Made by a program: the position numbers and the translations under genes. A DNA stretch of 34,154 nt from Spirochaetota bacterium (GTDB taxonomy: Bacteria; Spirochaetota; UBA4802; UB4802). Below are positions 25,411 through 33,838 of the stretch, one piece after another. The stretch is from assembly GCA_029907515.1 (NCBI GenBank), contig JARYLT010000020.1, forward strand, positions 1 to 34,154. Reading direction: 5' to 3'. Under the pieces are notes generated by a model, which was not told the DNA's origin, ran no database searches, and saw only the letters and a list, made by a program, of their open reading frames with translations. Positions within the stretch are counted from its first letter, which is position 1. Every line of letters starts with the position of its first letter.

Positions 25411-27429
25411 CTATTCGCAATCAATAAGTACATCATAGTTAGCATAGTGTTGCGGGCAAAATTGTTTATGTTTGAAACTATATACCGCATCAGGTATACG
25501 TAGTCGTGTAACCAGATATATCCGTGGTTTTTTAAATTGAATATATCCATTATAATATTTAGTTGTAATATCCAGCGCATCAATATCGCCTGAAATAGTA
25601 AAATAAGATACTGAATTATTTTTGTAAAATTCATACGTAAAAGAATTAACACAGTAGCAAAAATCGCCAGCACACAGAACAACATTGTTCCCTTTAAAAA
25701 ATTCAAGCCAGCCATACGTAGGAATAATAAAATGTTTAAAACCACTCTGCATGTAGTTTTCAATTTTTGTGATGGTATCATCCAGTTCATCTTCAGGAAC
25801 AAATACAGGCAACTCAATAAAGGTATTGTTTGCATCTGTAGTTTGCAATTTTTCAACATGTTGCCAGGTATACGCAGTGTTATTTGATTGTATGGCAGTA
25901 TAATTTTTTTTAATTATGGCAATGTGTGTAATAATATCGCTTTTCTTTTGTTGGTTTATAGATTCATGATGCTTTATATAGTCATTATAGAGTTCTTCAT
26001 AAAATGTACGCCGCAGCTGTTTTAATTGTGAAAGCGGAATAAACATAGTATCGTTTATAGTTACTGAAACAGTTGCTATAAAAGGAAAATGTGCTGTCTG
26101 GGAAAAAATAGTTTGAATAGTATTGGGTGATAGTTCCTGTGTAATGGCTTTCTGGATTGGGATAGTATATGTATACTGTACCGTAAATGTATCAATGCAA
26201 GCAGAAATGTTAAACTCAGAATCAATTGTAATATGAATCTGTACTGAGTATGGTTTATAGTGAATAGCTTTTAATTTTTTTAAAGTGTTATCTGATTTGC
26301 TTTCTCCTATTATATATACAGAAAGTGGCAGCTTACTTTTGATTGAAATATACCACTCCAGAGAATGTTTGTTTTTGTCATAGGTATAGTCTAACAGAGT
26401 GCCTTCATAAACTTTTTTCCCACTGTTATCGACAATTCGCAAACGAAGCCCTTTTTGCAATGGGTGCCTGGTGGAAATTATACATGATTTATTTTTTACC
26501 TGTGTTACAGTACCAATATATGTTCCTGCTACACCTAATGTTGTAGCGTCAACCAGTGCATCATATGAACTATCGAACATATATCCTTTGGTTGTACTAC
26601 GCAAACCTGGTGCTTCTTTTTTAAATGGCTTGCCTTCCATCAATGAGTCAATTAATTTCCTGTAATATGAAACTACCTCTTTAACGTACCAGGTACTTTT
26701 TAAACGTCCTTCAATTTTAAACTTTGTAATGCCTGCGTTGATATAATCAGCAAGGGATGGACCAAGTGCAAGATCTTTCATTGAAAAAGGATAGCGTGTT
26801 GTGCCATTTATTATGAACGGATAGCGGCACGGCTGCAGACAACGCCCCCTGTTTCCCGACTGGCTAAACAAATACGAAGAAAAAAGGCAGCATCCCGAAA
26901 ATGAAAAACACATTGCTCCGTGAATGAACACTTCATATTCACAGGGGACTTTTTGTTGAATGGCTTTAATCTCATGTAGCGATAGTTCCCGGGGCAATAT
27001 AATCCTTCCCACACCCAAATTTTTTAGAAACTGTGCATGCATGCTGTTGTGGCAAAATGTTTGTGTTGAAGCATGAATGGTGAGGGAAGGATAATACGTG
27101 CGTATAAGCTGTATTAAACCTATATCCTGAACAATAATAGCATCAACGGCATATTCCATTGCAAGATTAAGAATTTCAGCCACCTGTTCCAGTTCATGAT
27201 CATAAAGCAGCGTGTTAAGCGTTAGATATATCTTTTTATTATGGTGGTGAACGTAGTTTACCGCATATTTGAATTCATCAAGCGTAAAATTTTTTGCGCG
27301 CTTGCGAGCATTGAAATCCTTTAGGCCTGAATACACCGCATCGGCTCCCGAATCAAGCGCTGCTACTAATGCTTCAGGGGAACCTGCAGGTGCAAGTAGT
27401 TCAATTGATTGATAATGTGATTGTTTCAT
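25411..27429 (-). CDS. U32 family peptidase-like protein (RlhA/TrhP-related)
   Basis: 672 residues. The N-terminal 330 residues form the U32 TIM-barrel-like domain: ELLAPAGSPEALVAAL (10-25), GADAVY, IHASTQTF, IFIHGAMCFSFSGCC (168-181) and NRGRCLQPCR (193-202). Cys174, 180, 197 and 201 form the Cys set of this family. Members such as RlhA and TrhP are Fe-S proteins needed for hydroxylation of 23S rRNA or tRNA, with prephenate-linked chemistry; others were named collagenases. The C-terminal part has a linker domain and a DUF3656-like region; overall length is close to E. coli RlhA (about 650). The ATG overlaps the stop of the D-aminoacylase (ATGA), so the two are translationally coupled. Role in RNA modification is more likely than proteolysis. 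Confidence 0.9.
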   Translation of the reverse strand: MKQSHYQSIELLAPAGSPEALVAALDSGADAVYSGLKDFNARKRAKNFTLDEFKYAVNYVHHHNKKIYLTLNTLLYDHELEQVAEILNLAMEYAVDAIIVQDIGLIQLIRTYYPSLTIHASTQTFCHNSMHAQFLKNLGVGRIILPRELSLHEIKAIQQKVPCEYEVFIHGAMCFSFSGCCLFSSYLFSQSGNRGRCLQPCRYPFIINGTTRYPFSMKDLALGPSLADYINAGITKFKIEGRLKSTWYVKEVVSYYRKLIDSLMEGKPFKKEAPGLRSTTKGYMFDSSYDALVDATTLGVAGTYIGTVTQVKNKSCIISTRHPLQKGLRLRIVDNSGKKVYEGTLLDYTYDKNKHSLEWYISIKSKLPLSVYIIGESKSDNTLKKLKAIHYKPYSVQIHITIDSEFNISACIDTFTVQYTYTIPIQKAITQELSPNTIQTIFSQTAHFPFIATVSVTINDTMFIPLSQLKQLRRTFYEELYNDYIKHHESINQQKKSDIITHIAIIKKNYTAIQSNNTAYTWQHVEKLQTTDANNTFIELPVFVPEDELDDTITKIENYMQSGFKHFIIPTYGWLEFFKGNNVVLCAGDFCYCVNSFTYEFYKNNSVSYFTISGDIDALDITTKYYNGYIQFKKPRIYLVTRLRIPDAVYSFKHKQFCPQHYANYDVLIDCE

Positions 27430-29147
27430 GCTTTCAATACTCTTCCAGGCATTATTCCTTTTTTCAGATTTGCATTTTCAACAATGTGTTTTCCATTAAT
27501 AAATACATGGACTATCCCGGTTGACGATGCTGGTTTTCCGTCATCGGTTAATTGTTCATTTATTTCGTCTGGGTCAAAGATCACAATATCTGCAAAAGCA
27601 TTATGTTTAATGATTCCACGGTTTTCAAGTTTGTAGCGGCTTGCTGCAAGGCCCGTGATTCTGCGAATTGCTTCCTCCAAAGGAAATAATCTTAATTCTC
27701 GTGAATAATGTCCAATAAATCTCGGGAAGCATCCATAAGCTGAAGCAGGAGGGGTACCTTCCTTATAGGCAGGAAGAATTGAATCAGCCCCTATGCTCAT
27801 CATTGGATGAAGTAACATTTTGTTAAACATTTTTTCTAACCATGGCTTTGCAGGATATCCATATATGTATGTTACTTCTCCTTCTTCTTCAAGGGTCAAT
27901 CTGCATAATGCATCAAACGGGTCAGTTTTCCATACCTTTGCAATTTCAACAAAAGATTTTCCTTCAGTCCATCTATTCCTATCACTTCGCACTGATAATA
28001 CCTTCACTGGCTTCCATCCAATTGCTCTGATGTGCGGGTCAGACCATGAGTCTTCTTCCCAGTGTGGCCATTGCGGTATTACTGTTTCAATCTGCTTCTT
28101 GATTTTTTTTCTGACTTCTGGGTCTTTAAGGCGTTCAAGCAATTTTTTACGTCCACCTCTGTTAACCCATGGTGGGAAAAGTGCTGTTATTGTGGTGTTC
28201 CCCATAGTATATGGTACAGCATCCATGCCAACATCTATGCCTTTGTCGATAGCTTTATTAATAATTTCAAGTCCTTTGTCAAGTGCAGGATTGGGTACTC
28301 CTGGCAATGGGATTACCGAATTTATTGCTTCAATTATTGTAAAAAAATATGGGAGCACATTGCTTATCCATCCAAGGAAGGGTAGCGAATGTAAATGTGA
28401 TATCTGTAATGGCACCTTAGCTTTTTCAGCAATTGTTACTGCTTCAGTTATTGAAAATGGTAATGTAGTACAATAACCTCTTAAGTGGGATGCATAGGGT
28501 CTACCATATTCACCAGCAACCTTAGCAAGTTCAATGAGTTCATCAGTGTGTGCATACATGCCAGGATAATACATAAGACCTGTTGAAAAGCCAACACAAC
28601 CTGCATCCATGCATTCACGCAGCAGTTTTTTCATTTGTTTTAATTCTTTGTCGGTACAGAATCTGTTTTCATCTCCCATGACCGAAATACGGATTGGCCC
28701 ATGTGCTGCCAGTTGTGCAATATTACACATAAGACTATTTCGTTGAATATAAGATAGGTATTCTTTCATGGACTCCCAGTAAAATTGTTTTACCGGGACA
28801 CTCATACTCTGAATAAGCTCTAAAACCATTGATTTGTATTTTGGAAGACATGGTGCCATTGCCCATCCGCAATTGCCAACAACTGATGTGGTGACACCTT
28901 GTAGTACAAAGGATGAAAATCGCTGGACAGGGTCCTGATCAACAATGTATAAATCATGATGCGAATGAATATCAATAAAACCTGGTGCAACAATTTTACC
29001 AGAAGCATCAATAACAATGTGTGAATGATCTTCATGTAATTGTTTATCAAGTATGATTTTATCTTTCTTTATACCAATATTTCCATAATATGCTTTTGAC
29101 CCTGTTCCATCAATGATTATACCATTTTTTATCAATATATCTATCAT
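27426..29147 (-). CDS. N-acyl-D-amino-acid deacylase (amidohydrolase family)
   Basis: 573 residues, a metal-dependent amidohydrolase that would remove the acyl group from N-acyl-D-amino acids or act on related amides or dipeptides. Motifs: APGFIDIHSHHD (54-65, metal His61 and His63), GNCGWAMAPC (91-100, with Cys93, the zinc ligand found in D-aminoacylases), AHGPIR, SHLR (His221), SHLH (His251) and GADS (Asp455 the likely catalytic acid). The C-terminal beta domain ends with ADIVIFDPDEI and the hydantoinase-like VFINGKHIVEN. GGAGG precedes the ATG by about 8 bases. It forms a two-gene operon with the U32 protein and is divergent from the second TetR gene. Cytoplasmic; no signal peptide. Confidence 0.92.
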   Translation of the reverse strand: MIDILIKNGIIIDGTGSKAYYGNIGIKKDKIILDKQLHEDHSHIVIDASGKIVAPGFIDIHSHHDLYIVDQDPVQRFSSFVLQGVTTSVVGNCGWAMAPCLPKYKSMVLELIQSMSVPVKQFYWESMKEYLSYIQRNSLMCNIAQLAAHGPIRISVMGDENRFCTDKELKQMKKLLRECMDAGCVGFSTGLMYYPGMYAHTDELIELAKVAGEYGRPYASHLRGYCTTLPFSITEAVTIAEKAKVPLQISHLHSLPFLGWISNVLPYFFTIIEAINSVIPLPGVPNPALDKGLEIINKAIDKGIDVGMDAVPYTMGNTTITALFPPWVNRGGRKKLLERLKDPEVRKKIKKQIETVIPQWPHWEEDSWSDPHIRAIGWKPVKVLSVRSDRNRWTEGKSFVEIAKVWKTDPFDALCRLTLEEEGEVTYIYGYPAKPWLEKMFNKMLLHPMMSIGADSILPAYKEGTPPASAYGCFPRFIGHYSRELRLFPLEEAIRRITGLAASRYKLENRGIIKHNAFADIVIFDPDEINEQLTDDGKPASSTGIVHVFINGKHIVENANLKKGIMPGRVLKA

Positions 29148-29467
29148 GGGTAAACCTCCATATGTATAGAGTATTTTTGATTAAATAACGGCTAGATATG
29201 AATTGTATAATAATGATAGCTGGATATGTTTTTTTCAAACATTTTAATGTTTATTTTTAGTGATAATACCAAAAAATAATTATTAGTGTAAAGTATTGAA
29301 TTATATGACTCCGTTACCTCAATCCGCATGAATTAATAAAGTATTGTATGTACGAAACAAGGTTAAGGAATTAATGCTGAATTATCTTAGTTGTTCATGC
29401 AATCATTAGTAAAAAAATAAGATTTATTAACTTGACATGTTTAATGAAAATATAACATATTTGCTCT
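29148..29467. other. Divergent spacer between the D-aminoacylase and a TetR gene
   Basis: 320 AT-rich bases. On the plus strand TTGACA (29432-29437) lies about 30 bases before the TetR start, with a weak -10 candidate CATATT at 29456-29461. An imperfect inverted repeat ACATGTT...AACATAT spans about 29435-29459 and could be an autoregulatory operator. If that -10 is used, the transcript would start almost at the ATG. No gene seen. Confidence 0.4.
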
Positions 29468-30058
29468 ATGAAAAATGCACAATCATTTCGTGAATTAAAA
29501 GAATCTGAAAAAGAAAATAGGAAAAAAATAATTATTGATGCTGCAGAACGCGTATTTGCAACAAAGCCTTTCAATCAGGTAACAATGCGTGATATAGCTA
29601 AAGAGGCAGGTATAACTGCAGGTGCCATTTATCGCTATTTCCCGGACCAGCAATCATTATTTGTGGAAGCTTTCCTGCGGGGTGCCGAAAAAATAATTAA
29701 TGATCTTGAACAGGTTATTTCCCGCAGCAAAAATCCATTAAAAGATACTATCGCCACATTTTTAAAATTTTTGATGAAGCATGATCAGTATTTCAGGATG
29801 ATGACCCATTTTATGCTGGATGCACATTTAAACCAGGATCTTGTTGAAAAGCTTAATGAAGCAGAACGAAGGCTTTTAGATCAATTTACAAAGTTGTTTG
29901 AACAAAGGCCGCATGCCAGGTTACTTGCTCACAGTTTATTTGCTGCAATGAATGGCGTTGTGATTACGTTTCATAATTATCCTGGCAGGAGCAAAAAAGA
30001 TATACACCAGCATATGAACAGGTTGGGCGATATGCTATACCAGTTATTTTCGCAATGA
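29468..30058 (+). CDS. TetR-family transcriptional regulator
   Basis: 196 residues. Helix-turn-helix VTMRDIAKEAGITAGAIYRYF at 38-58, preceded by the typical helix IIDAAERVFATKPFNQ. The C-terminal ligand domain shows no motif I recognise. No Shine-Dalgarno sequence is visible before the ATG, so translation may be weak or leaderless. It is convergent with the acyl-CoA dehydrogenase gene, and their ends overlap by 15 bases. Neighbourhood suggests it controls the acyl-CoA dehydrogenase, the D-aminoacylase operon, or both; TetR regulators of fatty-acid breakdown that bind acyl-CoA are well known, but this assignment is inference. Confidence 0.93.
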   Translation: MKNAQSFRELKESEKENRKKIIIDAAERVFATKPFNQVTMRDIAKEAGITAGAIYRYFPDQQSLFVEAFLRGAEKIINDLEQVISRSKNPLKDTIATFLKFLMKHDQYFRMMTHFMLDAHLNQDLVEKLNEAERRLLDQFTKLFEQRPHARLLAHSLFAAMNGVVITFHNYPGRSKKDIHQHMNRLGDMLYQLFSQ

Positions 30059-31645
30059 TATAGCCATATGTGCATCTTCAACTTCGTGAAGAGCACAGTT
30101 TTGAAATTCATGCAAAAGATTATGACATGCATGTTCCCACATAATACAAAGATGATCGTTTTCCTGTCCAGGATAAATAAAATTACTCTGCAAACATTCC
30201 GTAAATGATGCAGCAATCTCATTAATTGATTTACTGTTTGCATTGTAAATAAGGTCGTGAATGAAATCATGCACCGGGTACCATGACGAAGCACGCTGAA
30301 TGTCGCGATATATTTGTGTTAAAAGCACATTGCGAGGACCTTCCCATAATTCATTGATCATCATGTCACGGAAAAGCCGTGGCAGGCTTGAAAAATCTTC
30401 CATAACGCCATGCCCACCAAATACTGCGATTGCTTTTCGTAAAATATCAGTTGCATCCCATGAAGCAACTATCTTCTGCAGCATGATAAGGATGCGCACC
30501 CGGAAACGCTTTCTTTGAATTTCTACATCCTCATCGGTTACAAGGCCGCCTTTTAATCCACCGGGCAGTGACTGAAACATTTCATAGATTTTAAATGCAC
30601 CAGCAAGTGTTCGTTGTGCATAGTGATTAATTTCATCAAGCTGTCGTTTGAGTAGCGGAAATTGGTTGATGGGGAATCCAAATGCATTTCGGAACTGTGC
30701 ATACTGTGTTGCTTCGCGTGAAGCACGAATCATTGCTGCTGCTGCCGATAACCCTACGGTCAGCCGCGAGTGTGTTAAAACTATGCCTACGACATTGGCA
30801 ATGCCTCGTTCTATTGGTCCGGCTTTATAGGCGATAGCTCCATTGAATGTAATCTCTGCTGTGGGAAGTTCTGCTGTTCCCAACTTCCATTTAAGCCTGT
30901 CAATAGTATAACCATTACGTTTTTCGTTTGTTTTATCACTCCATGATGGCATGACAAAAAGGCCAACATGCTCTGACCCCTTAGGACGGGCAGTAATAAC
31001 AACATAATCTGCATGTGTTGCAGAACAGAAGAATTTTTTGCCGTATAAAAGCCAATGGTCACCATTATCTACTGCTTCAAGATCATTGGCTGCAACATCT
31101 GATCCTCCCTGAATTTCTGAGAGGTACTGCGCACCAATTGCAAACTCACCATCAATGCCTTCTTTGCAATGCTGTAAGATTTTTTCCAGTTTGGGATGAT
31201 CATGGTATTTTTCCAGAAGTGCAACCAGTCCTTCGGTACATACTAACGGACACGCAATACCTGCTTCGCCATTTTCATAGATAAGGATTAATTTTACCAG
31301 GCGTTCCCACGGTAACGTTTTTGCTGAAAATAATCCCTGGCCAAATACTTCCTTTTCCATTTCTTCAAGTTCTTTTGGGCGTACAATGCGATCTATCCTG
31401 TGATTATGCCCATCGTAATGTTGCATGAAAATTCTGTTGTGTGGTTGTGCTATTGTATCAGCTATATCCCGCCATCTATAAGAAGCCAATTTTGAAAGCT
31501 TACGGGCAGCCTGGTCAACTTTTTCAAAATCATCTTTTGCAAAATAGTAAGTTACCTTTTGTAAAAAGGGATCATCTGCATAATAATCCACGTTTTTACG
31601 CCATTCTAGATATTCATCAAAATTGTAACTAGTATTCAGTGCCAT
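30044..31645 (-). CDS. Acyl-CoA dehydrogenase family protein (large, AidB/ACAD-like)
   Basis: 533 residues, longer than ordinary acyl-CoA dehydrogenases (about 380). It would use FAD to make a trans-2-enoyl-CoA from an acyl-CoA. Visible: YLSEIQGGSDVAAN (174-187, FAD/substrate loop, like the TEPxxGSD region), KKFFCSATHADYVVITAR (203-220), RLTVGLSAAAAMIRASREATQYAQFRNAFG (294-323), FGGHGVMEDFSSLPRLFRD (409-427), and NELWEGPRNVLLTQIYRD, whose Glu435 is the likely catalytic base. An N-terminal helical extension and a C-terminal tail of about 85 residues resemble AidB-type members, so activity on CoA esters is likely but not certain. GGAGG lies 5-6 bases before the ATG. The stop overlaps the convergent TetR gene. 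Confidence 0.93.
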   Translation of the reverse strand: MALNTSYNFDEYLEWRKNVDYYADDPFLQKVTYYFAKDDFEKVDQAARKLSKLASYRWRDIADTIAQPHNRIFMQHYDGHNHRIDRIVRPKELEEMEKEVFGQGLFSAKTLPWERLVKLILIYENGEAGIACPLVCTEGLVALLEKYHDHPKLEKILQHCKEGIDGEFAIGAQYLSEIQGGSDVAANDLEAVDNGDHWLLYGKKFFCSATHADYVVITARPKGSEHVGLFVMPSWSDKTNEKRNGYTIDRLKWKLGTAELPTAEITFNGAIAYKAGPIERGIANVVGIVLTHSRLTVGLSAAAAMIRASREATQYAQFRNAFGFPINQFPLLKRQLDEINHYAQRTLAGAFKIYEMFQSLPGGLKGGLVTDEDVEIQRKRFRVRILIMLQKIVASWDATDILRKAIAVFGGHGVMEDFSSLPRLFRDMMINELWEGPRNVLLTQIYRDIQRASSWYPVHDFIHDLIYNANSKSINEIAASFTECLQSNFIYPGQENDHLCIMWEHACHNLLHEFQNCALHEVEDAHMAISLRK

Positions 31646-31731
31646 AATGCCTCCTCTTAGAAAATGGTAGATAATCTTACTGAAATTTCTTGTGTCGATT
31701 TGTTGGGATGAGAAATATTTTCATTTCCATA

Positions 31732-31806
31732 TCATTCTGATGAAACCAGTTACCTGATAATGTTGTGGTTTGAAACATTAGATTATCATCCTTTGTCTAA
31801 GAATGA
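31732..31806. repeat. Degenerate hairpin repeat (REP-like)
   Basis: TCATTCT (31732-31738) and AGAATGA (31800-31806) are complementary outer arms. The spacing and outer motifs resemble the elements at 5947-6028 and 33737-33813. The interior is poorly conserved, so this looks like an old copy. Confidence 0.4.
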
Positions 31807-31866
31807 CAGTTAATACTTCATTTTGATCAGTAAGAATTGCTACATCGTAATTAGTCAAAATTATAA

Positions 31867-31917
31867 TAAACAATGTTTACTAAAGTAAATATAATTTACT
31901 ACAATATATTTTGTCAA
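31867..31917 (-). promoter_or_regulatory. Promoter and clustered operators for the acyl-CoA dehydrogenase
   Basis: Minus strand: TTGACA (complement of 31912-31917), 18-base spacer, TATATT (complement of 31888-31893). Over and below the -10 lie TTTACT (31876-31881), AGTAAA (31884-31889) and TTTACT (31895-31900) in alternating orientation, and TAAACAATGTTTA (31867-31879), a palindrome with a single central base. This is a dense array of half-sites typical of a repressor-controlled promoter. It is about 245 bases before the start codon, so the leader is long. TTAGTAAA also occurs once upstream of the second TetR gene (about 29407). Confidence 0.6.
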
Positions 31918-32234
31918 TAATTTCAATACGTATTAATAAAAATTCTTATTTTGTTATAAACAGTATAGCTATACTACTTTGGATGAGGGTTAGCATTAGT
32001 TAGACAAAAAATGTTGTGTGGTATATGTGGTTATTGTGTTACATTATCATGTGTTCATGTTATATTTTTTATGGCATGTTCTCTAATACAGTTAAGTGAT
32101 TATTCAAATAAAAACGATTGATAATTTAATACTGTAGTACCAAATTGATATTTCATAGTGCATGTTGAAATTATTGAGTTCACTTTAATTTGGCATGTAT
32201 CTTTAAAGATATACTTTTAGCAGATGTGTAATAT

Positions 32235-33071
32235 ATGAATGAAAATGAATTAAACAAAATATATGAAATAATACTGCAGCGGTTACACCAGCCTTTTATT
32301 GTGGACAGTTCAGTAGTGCATTTTGCCGAATCAACATTGGGGATTGATCCACAGGAACTTGCTGAACATATATCAGATGAAAATGGGATTATTGATCTTA
32401 TTATTATACCTGACAATCATTTCAGAAAAAATATTGAACCATTTATTCCAACATCTGGTATAAGCAGTAAAGATATAAATAAAATAATTTGCAACATTGA
32501 AAAAGCTGTTCATAACATTTCTATTAATATAGAAGGGAAATATATCAATTGTAGTAATCCAGCATATTACCGGGCATTTATCCATAAACTCTATTTACAT
32601 AAGGAAAATATTGTTATTTTGCCCCAAAAAGAATTATTCAATAACTATATTGCAGCACGTATAGCAATACGTGTATTTGCAAAAAATCATGATTTATACA
32701 TGCTACAAAAAATAGCAGATGCCCTGGTTGCAGAAAGTGAAGAATCATTGGTATATGATTCAATAAAGCTATATACAAGCATTGTGGATAATGAAACAGA
32801 TGTATATACAGCATTGTCAATACATAAGCAGCGTTTACAGAAGCAGTTGTGGGATATGTATGAATTTAAAAGACTAATGGAAACCTATAGCATGGAATTC
32901 TTGATGTCATTGCGGAAAACATTTCCTGTAGTTGATCCTATCAAAGCACAGTATCATATAAAACTTATTGATGCCATGAGTACTGCCCTGTTTGGCAAGC
33001 CAGCAAAAAGTTTTGCTCCGGAAATTGAAATTGATAATAATAATTACAAAGATTTGCTGAATACCATCTAG
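32235..33071 (+). CDS. Unrecognised cytoplasmic protein
   Basis: 278 residues, no family recognised. There is no signal peptide, membrane segment or metal motif. The N-terminal third contains DLIIIPDNHFRKNIEPFIP, with beta-strand character, and the rest is mostly helical, rich in Lys, Glu and Ile, with a basic stretch near 225-240. Base composition and codon use match the neighbours, and the frame is long and uninterrupted, supporting a real gene. No good Shine-Dalgarno is visible before the ATG. It is convergent with the P-loop protein, with 2 bases between their ends, and follows a palindrome-rich spacer. The residual alternative is that the start lies a few codons downstream. Confidence 0.75.
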   Translation: MNENELNKIYEIILQRLHQPFIVDSSVVHFAESTLGIDPQELAEHISDENGIIDLIIIPDNHFRKNIEPFIPTSGISSKDINKIICNIEKAVHNISINIEGKYINCSNPAYYRAFIHKLYLHKENIVILPQKELFNNYIAARIAIRVFAKNHDLYMLQKIADALVAESEESLVYDSIKLYTSIVDNETDVYTALSIHKQRLQKQLWDMYEFKRLMETYSMEFLMSLRKTFPVVDPIKAQYHIKLIDAMSTALFGKPAKSFAPEIEIDNNNYKDLLNTI

Positions 33072-33073
33072 TA

Positions 33074-33604
33074 TTATTGCTGGTTCAAAGTGAAATCATT
33101 AATAATGAGTACGTCATTAAAACCTTCAAGCTTAGTTGGTAATTCTTTTTTATTATACAATTGTCTGATGACATATTCAGGTATGGTAAGACTTAACCGT
33201 TTGCTCTGCTCAATACATTTTTCAAGTGGTGTATCCAGAAAGATTGCACCTATTGTTTTTTTATTTTCCTTTGCAATATTGATAAACCGTTGCCGGGATT
33301 TTTTTGTCATAAATGTATTAATTATCAATACATTACGCTTGTTCTGAATAAAGTGTTCGGTTATCTTTCTTTCAACATGTTTGGCCAGCACATCATCTTC
33401 TTCAGTAAATTTTTCTGCTGCCCATGGCTCACCAAAATGAGTCATTTCATACATAAGTTTTCTAAGCTCCAGTCGTGATATACGATACAACCCTGAATTT
33501 TTAAAATACATATTAGCAAATTCTGTTTTACCTGAACCATAAAGGCCACACAGAAGAACGATATTGTATGTTTTAAATTTTTCTATGGCTTCATAGTATT
33601 TCAT
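33074..33604 (-). CDS. Small P-loop kinase-like ATPase
   Basis: 176 residues from the ATG at 33604, preferred to the ATG at 33619 because GGAGGG lies about 9 bases upstream. Walker A CGLYGSGKTEF (about 19-29), then a lid/substrate part with SRLELRKLMYEMT, and a Walker-B-like NVLIINTF followed by an Arg-rich SRQRFINIAKENKK and LDTPLEKCIEQSKR, the arrangement of AAA_33/polynucleotide-kinase-type small kinases (zeta-toxin and gluconate-kinase relatives share it). The substrate (nucleic acid end, sugar or small molecule) cannot be told. No antitoxin-like partner is adjacent; the convergent unknown gene at 32235 has no toxin-antitoxin character that I can see. Confidence 0.8.
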   Translation of the reverse strand: MKYYEAIEKFKTYNIVLLCGLYGSGKTEFANMYFKNSGLYRISRLELRKLMYEMTHFGEPWAAEKFTEEDDVLAKHVERKITEHFIQNKRNVLIINTFMTKKSRQRFINIAKENKKTIGAIFLDTPLEKCIEQSKRLSLTIPEYVIRQLYNKKELPTKLEGFNDVLIINDFTLNQQ

Positions 33605-33736
33605 GGAGTTTCCCTCCAACTGTAAAATTTATTCCTGATATCATTTGTAATCTTCCAGCCTGTCAGGGCAAAAAACTTACAATGTCATTTAGAATTCCCA
33701 ATTTTATCAGGATAAGAAATCTTATTAGTTCTAGAA

Positions 33737-33813
33737 GTCATTCCGAGTGAACTGAATCTATTAAAAGATGTCTTTGTTTCATTATAGGGATTCTTCACCT
33801 CTGGCTCAGAATG
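33737..33813. repeat. Hairpin repeat (REP-like) beside the IS110 element
   Basis: CATTCCGAG (33739-33747) and CTCAGAATG (33805-33813) are outer arms with 8 of 9 complementary positions. Inside, GAATC and GATTC repeat the symmetry. It matches the theme of the repeats at 5947-6028 and 31732-31806. Its right end is 25 bases from the transposase stop codon. Confidence 0.55.
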
Positions 33814-33838
33814 TACTGTGTTCCATGTCAAAAAAAAA

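Larger units (their letters stand above)
31646..32234. other. 589-base regulatory spacer rich in palindromes
   Basis: No gene seen. Contents: a degenerate REP-like repeat (31732-31806), an operator-promoter block for the acyl-CoA dehydrogenase (31867-31917), and, nearer the 32235 gene, perfect palindromes AGTATAGCTATACT (31962-31975) and TATCTTTAAAGATA (32198-32211). The region is very AT-rich. Confidence 0.65.

Noticed and set aside
25404-25859. Open frame of 151 codons overlapping the end of the U32 gene, considered as a frameshift fragment
   Set aside because: The U32 reading frame is continuous to 25411; the alternative frame shows no family resemblance.
27820-28476. Long plus-strand open frame of 218 codons
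   Set aside because: It is antisense to the conserved D-aminoacylase, whose motifs are unmistakable, and the predicted protein has no plausible character.
33074-33604. Zeta-toxin/antitoxin module
   Set aside because: The P-loop protein is in the right broad fold class, but there is no small antitoxin gene upstream on its strand.
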